DNA of 64,000 nucleotides, taken from contig BCJJ01000030.1 in NCBI GenBank assembly GCA_039545355.1, forward strand, positions 251,954 through 315,953. Direction: 5' to 3'. This stretch comes from Trichosporon coremiiforme. Its lineage: Eukaryota; Basidiomycota; Tremellomycetes; Trichosporonales; Trichosporonaceae. Positions 32,260 to 42,954 of the stretch are shown piece by piece. The notes below the pieces were generated by a model. That model had not been told where the DNA came from, did no database searches, and saw nothing but the letters and a program-made list of their open reading frames with translations. How positions within the stretch are numbered: position 1 is the stretch's first letter; each line of letters opens with the position of its first letter. The translations under genes were made by a program, and so were the position numbers.

Positions 32260-32283
32260 GATCAGGCGGGCAGGCGCCTGATC
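32260..32283. promoter_or_regulatory. 9-bp inverted repeat upstream of the MFS gene
   Basis: GATCAGGCG and CGCCTGATC, 6 bp apart, about 130 bp upstream of the ATG; next to it GATTGCGC occurs twice. A candidate operator for a dimeric regulator. Confidence 0.4.
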
Positions 32284-33690
32284 AGGGAGCCCGAGAGGAG
32301 CCCTGAGCGGTCTACAGTGTGGGTAAACTGATGGACACCGATGATAGGCTTCTCAGGCCCGAGTCGGAAGACGGATGCGATGAGGGCCCTGGGTACCTGC
32401 CAAGTTGTCGACAGTGCGCTCTACTTTCTTGGCAACTGTCGGGCAGCGCACTGAACATGCAGCGAGATAGACGATGGCTAGCGACAATGTTGCAGGGGTT
32501 TTCATGCCTCTGAATGAGCAATGTCAAGTCTCACCGTCTTCTTCCTCCTTAAACACTCCGAGTTAAATTGAGCCATGCTTGTTGCTGAAGTGGGCTGGGG
32601 GACAGTCCGGATCGGAACTCGACCCGTGCCCAATACGACGGCCTGTTGGCCGGCGTTCACAGGAACAACATTGATAACGCCTCCTCGAAACGTTCAGTCC
32701 GAATGACGTTTTTCGACCAATCCGCTTCACGCACGGGCTCTAGATCTTGGTCAATTTCGCCATATCTGGGTGCGACGGCGATCCGGAGGAATGAGCGGGT
32801 GTCGTGATCGCCTAGCAGCGCCAACCGCTCGTGTGAGCAACGGGCAAACACCTTCCGCCGCTTGCAAGGGGCGCCCGCTATACGCTCTATACGCTCTAGC
32901 CTGGAGTCAGGATTGTCAATTGTCAAAGTCTCGCAACGTATAAAAGCAAGTCACCCGCGTCGCTGAAGTCAATTCCGAGCCAGGTCAGCGACTGAGCGTG
33001 AGTGGCCAACACCTTACACCCCGAGTTGTTTGTGGCGTGAGGCGGCCGACAAGCATAGCACACACGGCACATCAAACACTTTCCGCCGCGCGCCTCTAAT
33101 TAAAAGTGGTGTGCAGTACCGCTTGCAGTTGTAAAGCAACGTCTAAAGTAGCGTCTAACCAGCTCAACGAGTTAAGAGCAAGCACTACAATCCAGAAGAA
33201 CTGGCTGTGCGGTCACCTTCGTTGCGCCCTCGCCACATTGGCCGACGAGGGCGCAAGTAAGCCACTAAATGGACCAGAACGTGTCACCACAGCTTTCTCT
33301 CACACTCGACGGGTAAGCAAAGGATGTGACTTCACTGTCGACTACCTTTCATCGAGGATGTTGTTTCCGCAGGTGAGCTTCATAGCTCGGGGACTTGATC
33401 AGTTGACGAGCAGGACTCGATAGACCTGGGCGGTCTCAACTCTGTCTTCCGAGGGGAATCCCGGGCAACAGGGACAAATGGTGGCGGTGGCAACATTGTC
33501 AAACGGGTGATGGCCCTCAATCAATGCTGGTTCGCGAGTTCGACGCCAGAGTCAACGCAGCTGCCTGGTGGCTGTTACCGCACTGTGCTCGATGGCACTG
33601 GGCGTCCAGGTCGGCCGGGCGATTGCAAGCGTACTGTTGGCGCTGATCTGAAGAGTGCATAATGAGATGCGTCTATGTCTAAATGTAGTA
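32284..33690. other. intergenic, no feature seen
   Basis: 1.4 kb between the MFS start and the ABC-transporter stop. Small open frames (for example around 32657-32926 and 33106-33423) show no domain or splice pattern. Confidence 0.45.
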
Positions 33691-36600
33691 TTACAGCGCG
33701 CTCTGCGTCAAGCTCTGGATCTGAACGAGCTCGGCATACTTGCCCTTCCTCGCAATCAACTCGTCATGCGTGCCCTGCTCCGCCACCCGCCCTTTGTCAA
33801 GGTAGTAGATGCAGTCCGCGTTCTGAATCGTACTCAAGCGATGCGCGATCGCAATCACGGTGCGACCCTCGCGCGCATTGTCGAGGGCGGCCTGGACCGC
33901 GCGCTCGGAGGCCGAGTCGAGGGCCGCCGTCGCCTCGTCCAGAAGCAGAATGCGAGGGTTCCGAATCAGCGCGCGTGCGATCGCAATGCGCTGCTTCTGC
34001 CCGCCTGAAAGCTGTGCGCCCTTGCCGCCCACGTCCGTGTCGAAGCCGTCCGGCAGACCCTCGACGAACTCGAGAATGTGAGCATCGGCGCAAGCTTGAC
34101 GCAGCTGCTCCTCGGTCACAGATTGCGGTGTCGGCGAGCCGAGCAGAATGTTGAACCGGATACTCCCCGCGTAGAGCGTCGGTTCCTGGGACACGAGCGC
34201 GATCTGGCTTCGGTATGCGGCCACGTTGAGGGAGCGGATGTCGGCACCGTCGAGCTGGACAGACCCAGAGAGGGGGTCGTAGAACCGCTCCAGCAGCTGG
34301 ATCGCCGTACTCTTGCCGCAGCCGCTGGGGCCGACTAGAGCGACGTACTGTCCCGGCTTCGCATCGATGCTCAGGTCCTCGAGAACAGGCACGTCCCGGC
34401 GGGTAGGATAGCGGAACTTGACGTTGTGCAGGGAGACATGGCCGGGACGAAGGGGCTCGGGTGGTTGTGCGCCGCCAGAGTCGAGCGCATCGATCTGCGC
34501 CCGGTTGTCGAGGATGGCAAAGACGTTGGCCGCGCTGCCCGCCGCCTTCGACGCGTCGGGGACGTACTGGAACATGTCACCTGCTTGGATTGCGCAGAAG
34601 ACCGTCGCGGCGAGCGTCGTGAAGAAGGCGGCTGTGCCGTAGCGCCCGTCCGCGAGCCAGAGCGCGCCGACGTAGAACACGAGCGCGATCACGAAGTAGC
34701 TCATAGCCTGCGAGCCGGAGTAGAGCGCCTGCGCGCCCCACGCCGTCCGGATACTGAGGTCGTAAGGGCCCTCGAGGGCGCGTTCGTAGTCGCGCAGAAT
34801 GGCTGCCTGACGCGTAAGCGACGCGACGACGCGGACGTTGCTGGCCGCCTCGGTCGCCTGCTGCGCCGAGGCCGCGTGCCATTTCTTCGTCCGCTGGTCC
34901 TTCTGCTCGACAACCTTGAGGCGGATGTATCCCGACCCGATGATGAGCGGGAGGCACGCGATACCGATCAGAGCGAGGAGGGGAGCGTACGCGAGACCAA
35001 TGATCGCGCCGCCAATGACGGTCGTGACCGACTGCGTGATCTGGCCGAGCGTCATGCCGAACAGTCCCTGGATTTTTTGCGGGTCGTCGGCGAGTGCGCC
35101 GGTCAGGGAGCCGACGTTCTGGCTGTCGAACCACGCAATGTCGTGTCGCATGAGAGCCGCAAAGGTGAGCTCGCGAATGCGGGAGGAGATGTTCCAGCCG
35201 AGGGACGAGAAGGGCGCGTACTGGAAGAAGGTGCAGACACCCGCAATGAGCGCAGTGACGAAGTACCACAGCGCGAGCCTATTCAGCTCGTGCTGCACCC
35301 GGTGCGGGTCGGGGAGCTGGAACTTCTCGACTGCTTTGCCGAAGATGATCTCGATGGCAGGGAAAACCATGCCGCAGCAGACAGCGCCGACGAAACCCGT
35401 GATGTACCACCATCTCTCGTTCTTGCCGAGGGCCAAGATCCGGCGGGCAAGGCGGAAGAACGCCTGTCGGCTCGGCGTGCCCTCCTCGTCGCTGATGGAG
35501 AGGCGGGACTTTTGCCTCTCGAGTTCCGGCCGCTCCTCGGCCGCCTTGATGACGACGACGTCGTCCTCGTCGTCGTCCTCATCGGGCTGGTTCTGCGCCG
35601 CCTCGCTCTCGGCCAGTTTCTGGTTCTGCACCAGCGTGGCATACACGCCTTCGCGGTCGAGGAGCTCGACGTGCGTGCCGGACTCGACAATCTCGCCGTG
35701 CGCCATGACGAGGATCTGGTCCGCGTCCTTGATCGTCGCGAGACGGTGGGCGATGACCACTGTCGTCCTTCCTTGCGCGGCACTGTCGAGGGCGCGCTGC
35801 ACGACGCGCTCGGACACGCCGTCCAGGGCGCTCGTCGCCTCGTCAAGCAGGAGAATGCGGGGGTTGGAAACGATCGCACGCGCGATCGCGACACGCTGCT
35901 TCTGCCCGCCGGACAAGAGCATGCCGCGCTCGCCCACGCTCGTGTCGTAACCCAGCGGGAGGGTGTTGATGAACCCGTCCGCGTTCGCCTGCTTGCACGC
36001 CTCCTTGACGAGGGCGAGGCGCTCCTCGTCGCTCGCGTTCTCGTAGGGTGAACCGATCAGGCCGAACTCGACGTTCTCGCGCACGCTCGTCGCGAACAGC
36101 GTCGGTTCCTGGGACACGTATCCGATCTGCTGCCTGAGCCATCGCACGTTGAGGGAGCGCAGGTCGCGTCCGTCGAGTGTCACTGTGCCTGAGGCGGGGT
36201 CGTAGAAACGCTCGAGCAGCTGCACGATCGTGCTTTTGCCGCTACCGCTGGAGCCAACGAGAGCCACAGTCTTGCCGGGCGGGAACGTCGCAGAGAAGTG
36301 CTTGAGCACCTGCACAGAGGGGCGGGAGGGATAGTGGAACCCGATGTCTGAGAGCTGGAACTCGCCAATCACGGTCTGGGGCTTGTCGCCGCTGTCGTTC
36401 TCCGAGTCGATCGCCGACTGTCGGTCAATCGTCTCAAACACCTTGGCCGCGGCAGCCTTGCCGCGCGCCATGGCCTGGAGGACGGGCGTGATCATGGACA
36501 GCGAGAAGGAGCCGATAATGATCGAGAACAGCACGTTGATGATGATGCCCACGTCTGCCTTGCCCTGCACGAGGAGGATGCCGCCGTAGAAGAAAGCCAA

Positions 36601-37730
36601 AGCGTAGGACACGAACACGGAGAAGAACATGAAGGCGAGCGCGCCGCCGTCGAAGAAGCTGTTCTTGATCCCATTCTTGCGTGATTGCGCGATCAGCGCG
36701 TCAAACTTGGACCCGAGGCGGGTCTGCGTGCAGAACGCGTGCACGGTGCGAATGCTCGAGAAGACCTCCTCGGCCAGCGTCGAGGACTTGCTCACGACAC
36801 CGAGCGACTTGGTCGTGTAGTGCGCGAGCGCCCAGTCCACTGGTTGTCAGGGCCATATTTGTCGGGTTACTCACTGATTCCGCCAGAGATCAGGATCGGG
36901 GGGAAGATGGCGGTGAGCACGCCGGCGAGGCGAGGCGAGCGCGCGTACGCGATGACGAAACCGGCAATGAAAGTCGAGATGTACTGCACGCCGATGGGGA
37001 CCTTTTCGCCAACGCCGACCTGGACGAGGTGGCAGTCGCTCTGGATGCGGGCCGCGATCTCTCCGGACCCGACGTCGTCGAAGAACGCGACCTCCTGCCT
37101 GAGCACGGCGGCGAGGTAAGCCGCACGCACGCGCTTGCCCTGCTTCTCGGACGTGTAGTTCCAGATCAGCATGTAGATGTAGTTGCACACGAAGATGCCG
37201 AGGCCGATCACCACGAGCCAGACAGCATTCATGCCCGCGTCGTGCTTCAGCTTGCGCCTTGCGGCATCAAGGCGCGCGAGCAGCTCGGGCGTCGTCCCCG
37301 TCCGGCCAATCTCGTCGGCAATGGCGCCAAAGTCGGTGAAGGAGACTGTGAGTTTGCCAAAGATCAGCGTCATGAGCGGCTGTGCGGCCCCGACGGCGAT
37401 CGCGAGCACGACACCAATGGCATTCAGGAACAGCTCGAACGGGGTTGCGAACCGGAACATGCGCCATAGCGGGACGGGCTTGACTGCCGCCTCGACCTTC
37501 TTCTTCTCGCCGTTTGCGTCGCGCTCCTCTGCCGTCTCGTCATGCTTGTTCTTCTTCTTCCAGAACGGGGCGCGTTTCGCTTTGGTGGAAGGGACAGACT
37601 GCTTCTCCGAATGGGCGTCGGGGCCATTGCCGATCGTCACGGTCGATGCTCCGCCGGACACGTCCTTATCCTCCTTGCGCTCGTGGGTCTCGGGCGGGTA
37701 GAGCTTCTCGTCTGGGTCGTGGGCCGCCAT
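33691..37730 (-). CDS. full-length ABCB (MDR-type) ABC transporter
   Basis: complement(33691..36839, 36875..37730), 1334 residues, one 35-nt intron (GTGAGT to CTGACAACCAG). TMD-NBD-TMD-NBD layout. The N-terminal 80 residues are charged and cytosolic. First NBD: Walker A GSSGSGKST at about 481, signature LSGGQKQR, Walker B ILLLDEAT. Second NBD: Walker A GPSGCGKST at about 1122, LSGGQKQR, ILLLDEAT. Both sites look catalytically competent. An acidic linker (DEDDDEDDVVV) joins the halves. Size and order match fungal multidrug or pmd1-like exporters of hydrophobic compounds at the plasma membrane; Ste6-like pheromone export is a less likely alternative. TATAAG at 37816-37821 (minus) is the probable core promoter. 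Confidence 0.95.
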
Positions 37731-37815
37731 GGCGGGGCTGTGTCAAGCTAGTGAGTTAAGGTATGCTGGTGCTATCTGTGGGGTGGGTGCGCTTGCTCAT
37801 CGCGGATTCGGGAGT

Positions 37816-37821
37816 CTTATA
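37816..37821 (-). promoter_or_regulatory. TATA-like element of the ABC transporter gene
   Basis: TATAAG on the minus strand 86 nt before the ATG at 37730. Confidence 0.45.
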
Positions 37822-38248
37822 AGCGCACATGGTCATTTGTGGAACGTATCGACACCGTCGCGGCTGGCGGTTGGTACTACAGAAGGTACAGCCTGAGAGC
37901 AGAAGACCCACATGCCAAGACGTCGGCAGATCCCCCGACTCGCGGCCCTCTCCACCGTTTCGCATCCGACGTCGAGTTCGGGGGTCGTGGAGATTGGCGG
38001 AACTCCGCGTTCATTGTCCACCCCATTGGTCGGAGGGGACACGGTCGGGACCTCGGGACCTCGGACCTGGGCCCAATTGGCGCAGACGGACAGAAACAGC
38101 GGACTCGTGCCAATCTCCGAGCCATGGGCCGACGGGTTGACGCATGTTTGACTAGAACGACGGATCCGATCGTCACATCATGTGCGGCGCTTGCGGGGGG
38201 GCGTCGCGTTTGCAGGATCAAGATGGCGACGTTGGAATCTTCCGCATA

Positions 38249-38272
38249 GGGCGAGGGGCGAGGGGCGAGGGG
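38249..38272 (+). repeat. GGGGCGA tandem repeat
   Basis: About three head-to-tail heptamers, G-rich on the plus strand. Confidence 0.75.
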
Positions 38273-38389
38273 CTGGATCTTGCCAAGACTTTGGCTGCAT
38301 GGAGTCCAGATGATGCCCGCTACGAATCTCCGTGTGTAAACTATGGAACGATGGAATGATGGAACGATGGATCAACTTGCAGAGGAACG

Positions 38390-38457
38390 AGCACGAGCAT
38401 GAGCACGGGCATGAGCACGGGCATGAGCATGGGCATGAGCACGGACATGAGCACGAG
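38390..38457 (+). repeat. GAGCAYGGGCAT-type 12-bp satellite
   Basis: Imperfect 6/12-bp repetition of GAGCAC, GGGCAT and GAGCAT. One frame would read His-Glu-His-Gly, but there is no gene context. Confidence 0.8.
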
Positions 38458-38985
38458 CTTCTCCGAGCGCTTCGTCAGTGTTGCTTCTTCTCACGACGCA
38501 GTGAAACACAGCGGCACACACTACCTTGACGTCACATCCATAGCTCCGAGCGGAGGACGGCGGACGGGGCTCGGCACACACGCCGAACACCTTCCCCAGA
38601 ACATGGATATACTGTACACACCGAACATCACTCATTGACTCACCCTACACTCACTCGGCTCCGTGCGCTCCCGCGACGGTGGATCTGCCAGATCTTTCGT
38701 TTCCTACGAACCACTGCGACACGCTGACTTCTCCCCGCGCCGACGGCCCCTCGGCTTTCAGCACTACTGTCATCACTGTCTCGGCTTTGCTCGCTGACTG
38801 TAATCCATTACACCTCACCACTCAGCATGCTGACTCTGATGCGAGCGTTTCTGGTATGCGCCTCGGTATAACTGATTATTTCATCCCAATCACTGAGCCA
38901 TTATTCGAAACTGGGACTGTGATACTGTTCCGGCGCGGCATGGTGGCCATGCTGGCGGCTAGTGAGCTATGTAGAGCCTGGCGGC

Positions 38986-39640
38986 TTACTGCTCGGCTTC
39001 GAGGGGACGCGCGTACTGCGCAGCGGCGGAGCCGCGGCAGACGAGGCTCAAGTCCTGGCTGATCTCCTGCTTGACGTCGTAAGTGCCCGCCTTGCGGAAC
39101 CAGCAGCGGGGGGTCTGTGATGCGCCAGATGCCCGTCGCCTGGCACCTGTCGCTGCTGTAGTCTGTGCCGCGGCAGATGTCAATGTTGAGCTCGAGCGCC
39201 TGGCCGATGCCGTCGAATGCGCACTCCTACGCGAGGCCGGTGCCCGCCGTCACCGTGAAGGAAAGGCGGCAGAGGCAGTCCTTGTCCAGAGGGCCCGCGC
39301 AGCCCGCCTTCTGAAGCGTCGTCAGCACACAGGTCAAAGTGCAGTCGTCCAGGGGCTTGAGGTCGGGGAGACCGGGCACAGGCCCTTCTGCAGGTCGAGA
39401 GCGGCACGGATGTCGTCGTTTGTGCACTTGGCCGTGAGGCAGGTGGCGGCGGCATTGGTGAAGTCGGCCTGGCAGAGACACTCGGTGTCCGCAGGACCCT
39501 TGCAGCCCCTCTGGGTCAGGACGTTGACGATGCAGCCCAGAGCACAGGGGGAGAGCTTCGAGAGGTCGATGGGAGGAGCAGCCGACGAGGTGGGGCGTGG
39601 GACCGCTCGTGGTAGGGGCTCATGCAGCCAAATCGGTCAG
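38986..39640 (-). pseudogene. decayed secreted multi-CFEM protein gene
   Basis: From about 39573 the minus strand encodes a complete CFEM domain with all eight Cys (LSPCALGC, RGC, TECLC, TCLTAKC, LC). About 20 bp after its last Cys the frame must shift for a second domain (LDDCTLTC, KAGC, KDCLC) to follow. That frame meets TAG at about 39230 but continues as ECAFDGIGQALELNIDIC. A third Cys-rich piece (RCWFRKAGTYDVKQE) lies in yet another frame and ends at 38986. No start codon or signal peptide was found. CFEM proteins are surface or secreted fungal haem- or host-interaction proteins; this copy looks dead. Confidence 0.6.
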
Positions 39641-40342
39641 GTTCGAGGGTTGTTCTCGACACTCTGAGTGCACAACAGACAGAGTGCAACGCGTACAGCC
39701 CGTTCTTCCATCCCGACATGAACCTGACATTAGCTTGCACTCTTCGTGGACGAGACGCACTCCCTGGGCTTGAAGGTCTACGGCAATACTTGAATTGCTA
39801 GCTTTCCCGCCAAACTGCACCAACGCATCTGCCACCTCGTCAGTTCGGTCCCTCCCAGAGGTTAGAACCTCCACTGTGACAGTCCATCAGTGCGTTCTGC
39901 CTAAGCTGTTTGATGTAGCCGGAGATCTGCACTTGGGGCTCGTTAGACCATGAACCATGTCGACCCCAGGTCAATCCGTACCGAAGAAGGGGTAGTGTGT
40001 TTCTGACGTCCGTCTCTTGCCGGCGTTGCCATGGCCACTGAGGAGGCTGTGCCCATTGGTTAATGACTTTTAGAATTCCACGCTTGGTTCTAAAGCCAGA
40101 CCTAGTATTCTTAGCGCATCTCCTTCCCGCCCTAAGCGCCAACTCTTCCTGCATGCTCGGCCCCCTGGCTATTGCTACTCTTAGTCCATGCTTGGGCTCA
40201 ACATGAGTAGAATTTGTAGCAAGGAAGAAGACAAGCAGCGACCACCGACGATAGCGCGGAAGCCCACATTCGTAGTGCATCGATCAAGTCATCGTTCTGT
40301 TGATGCACCCCAGACCCCATGTTATTCTTGACAAGACTCACA
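39641..40342. other. intergenic, no feature seen
   Basis: Open frames on the minus strand (for example 39840-40280) lack domains and splice signals. Confidence 0.35.
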
Positions 40343-40576
40343 TTAGCGCTGTGGAAGCCTGCTCGGGTCGGTGCCGCGTTTGGTCTTGGGGCGATCCATG
40401 AAATGGTCACGCACCGGTCGAGGTTCTAACGACATGCCCGGGAGGGGATAGTCTGCTTCGAAGTTGGGATCAACGCGTCGCTCCTAGTGCACGAGGACAT
40501 CCCCCGTGGCCATCCGTTTCGAGATAGGCTCACCCAAAGTCATGCCGGTGACGATCTCTTCGTGCATGGACACCAT
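40343..40576 (-). pseudogene. short gene remnant with an internal TAG
   Basis: An ATG at 40576 opens MVSMHEEIVTGMTLGEP. A TAG at codon 31 (40484-40486) is followed in the same frame by coding-like sequence (RRVDPNFEADYPLPG, then VRDHFMDRPKTKRG) up to a TAA at 40343. Possible introns do not restore the frame. Family not recognised; it may be the end of a larger lost gene. Confidence 0.35.
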
Positions 40577-41023
40577 TGGGAGCGAAAGAACGTCGTCGAG
40601 TCAACAGTGAAAGAACGTTGAGGCCGAGCCGGTCGGGCGCGACAAGCTCTGGAAAAGGATGAGTGCGGAAAGGAAGGAGCTAGTGAGCAGGGTGACAGGT
40701 GAGTGGGATGGCCGAATCGAAGCCGTGACTCCGAGTTCTGGGGTTGGATGAGTGAGAGCGAGGTGCAGGTTTCAGCATCTGCAGCAAGAGATGAGTGAAA
40801 GAGATGAAGAGAAAAGTGAATGTGAAAGGGAGTGCCATCTGGTAGCCTGAGCACCGCCGTCGCAGTCGGTGCCCCACTTAAGGGTAACGACGAGGAAGGC
40901 GGGGAAGGCGACGAATTGCGGCAGAGGCGAGATTGATAAGAGGGACGAATGGCGCGCAGAGCACGAGGCGGATCCGAGACCATTGCGTTCATGCATGTAT
41001 GCTGGATGTCTAGGGGGATTGCT
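40577..41023. other. intergenic, CT-rich
   Basis: Minus-strand pyrimidine-rich sequence (TTTCTCTTCATCTCTTTCACTC) resembles a promoter/leader for the remnant at 40343-40576. Confidence 0.35.
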
Positions 41024-41839
41024 TCAGTGCTTGACGAATGCCCACAGCGGGACGTCGACACCGCGCAGCTCGACGTTGGACTTGGCGACGAGCTTGAAGC
41101 CCTGCTTCTCGTAGTACAGAACCTGCTGATCAGTCGTCGATTACTGATGAACACTCACATTACTCTCCGTCGCTGCCGTCAAGGTCGTAATCTTGCTCTC
41201 CTTCCTTGCCATGTCTACTACATAGTCAAGAAGGCGCGCGGCATGACCCCGACGTCGAGCCCACCTCGACGTCGCGAGGAAGCAGACATAATAATGGTCT
41301 GTCCCGAATGCCTCGCGCTCAAAGGAGTCAATAGTGTCATGGAACTTTTGTCAGAACTCCCGGCGCCCGTGCAGAGCTTACATGGTTCTGGGTGGGGAGG
41401 ATTGCCGACGGCGTTCGGGCTTCGAGCTCGGCGCTGTACGGGTTCTGCGTCGGCTTGGTGCTGTCTCATCAGCCCGCTGCCCGGTTGGGAGGGGGAGGGG
41501 CACCCCAGGTGAAAGAAGGGAGCAAAATAACAAGCGCAGGGACAGAGAGAAGGCTACTCACGAGTGAACACCTGGCGGAAAGACAGTCGCGAACGCCGCG
41601 ATCTTGCCTTCTTCCTCGATGGCAAAGACAAGCTTGTTCACGATTGCATCGTACACTCTTCCCTTGCAACGGACGAGGTTGAAGTCATCGACATCTGGAA
41701 CAGTGTCGCCGCCGTAGAGTGCGTCGTACATGGGGTCGTCGCGGGTGTTGAACGCCTCAGCCATGACGGTCGCCAGGCGATCAACGGTGTCCGGATCGGC
41801 GCTCGTGATCTGACATATGGGCGGGTTGTCGACAGTCAT
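41024..41839 (-). CDS. GNAT-family N-acetyltransferase, four exons
   Basis: complement(41024..41122, 41159..41344, 41382..41460, 41562..41839), 213 residues. Three introns (36, 37 and 101 nt) keep frame; the last ends CTGATCAGCAG. Near residue 150, FLATSRWARRRGHAARLLDYV is the acetyl-CoA-binding motif A (R/Q-x-x-G-x-A form) and VLYYEKQGFKLV near the end is motif B. N-terminal region TVMAEAFNTRDDPMYDALYGG is typical of fungal GNATs that act on small molecules. The substrate is unknown. A proposed 79-nt exon 2 (KPTQNPYSAELEARTPS) is short but frame-consistent on both sides. Confidence 0.85.
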
Positions 41840-42954
41840 GCTCAAAGCCGAGACTTGGTTCAGTGATCGGGTAGCGGACTGAATGCAACAGGATGGTTGC
41901 GCCGCGCGGAGCTCGGCGTCGCTGTGCGAAACGTCAGTGCGGCGTCCTCGAGATCCGAAGATGAGGCAGGTCTAGGTGCACAGTCTCCGTCGGAAGCAGC
42001 AGCCAGGAGGTGCCTGAGGTGGGCCGGGGGGAGCTTGTGGGCTGTGGGGGTGGCTTGGCCAGTACAAAACCCGGTTGACATAAAGTAGCCGATCGTGGGA
42101 GACTTGGCGATGTGACTGGGCAGTGACCATCTGCTTGTTTCATTCGACTGACACATCTCGCATGACTGTGTCTATATAGCCTGCCAAGAGCTACCCTCCC
42201 ACCATGGGCCCTGCCCATATTCGTTCTTCTCCAAGAAACGTTTCCAAGATGAAGAGGGAAACAACACTGGGAATGCCTCGGTCCTGGAGCAAAGGTAACA
42301 GGAGCAGAGCAGACATGGAAGGGGGCGAAAGTAAGCAGAAGAAGCCATACCTATATGTGGTGCATGATGGGCTGGCTATGCGTTGGAAGAATTTGAGTGA
42401 GACGAGGACCATGTGGAAATGTGGTTTAGCGTTTCCGAAGGAAGTGAGGATGAGGATGGCTCACGTGGGTCAAGCTGAGCTAGCTGAGTGGTGAGGAAAC
42501 CGAAGCCCGAGATATGGCGTCCTTTCGCAGATGGCCGATACTCCCCGGTTAGTTGTGCCCAATCCCCAGCCGGTCTTCACCCCCAAGCCAGCCCAGCCAG
42601 CCCAGCCAGCCCAGCCAGCCCAGCCCGGCCACCCAAGGCCCACCCAGGCGCTTGTTCCCCATCCCACACAGTCAGTCGTATGCACAGTCTCTAAACCCCC
42701 GGGTGACAACCGGGATGAGCGCATCCACCTATCCTACCCCCATACGTACCCCCACACCTATCCCCACACCGAGACCCCGCATTCAACTCTAGACGGCGCC
42801 CGGCCCCCTGTCCTCACCATCTAGACCGGTCTTCCTTGTCCGTCCCACATCGGCCATCCCTTTGTTTCTTATACTCATTCTCTCACACACCTAACTCGAT
42901 TCCGTACACCCCCGTAACACCACCGGACACCACCAAACACAACATCCCACCGCC
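41840..42954. other. divergent intergenic region with repeats
   Basis: Between the acetyltransferase (leftward) and an acyl-CoA synthetase (rightward). A CCAGCC tract and CCCCACACCTATCCCC-like stretches near 42745-42775 lead into a CT-rich leader before the ATG at 42955. A TATATAG lies at about 42173 on the minus strand. Confidence 0.45.
42587..42626 (+). repeat. CCAGCCCAG tandem repeat
   Basis: About four 9-bp units in the synthetase upstream region. Confidence 0.8.

Larger units (their letters stand above)
37822..38985. other. intergenic with low-complexity tracts
   Basis: No gene seen. Besides the two listed repeats there is GATGGAAYGATGGAACGATGGA near 38350. Confidence 0.5.

Noticed and set aside
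34426..36051. 541-codon plus-strand frame opposite the ABC transporter
   Set aside because: Antisense shadow of a GC-rich coding region; Arg/Asp/Val-rich, no domain.
38332..38529. Plus-strand frame with His-Glu-His-Gly repeats, a possible metal-binding peptide
   Set aside because: Direct translation of a 12-bp satellite, with no promoter, splice pattern or extension.
42531..42824. Pro/Gln-rich frame before the acyl-CoA synthetase
   Set aside because: Product of the CCAGCC repeat and CT-rich leader.
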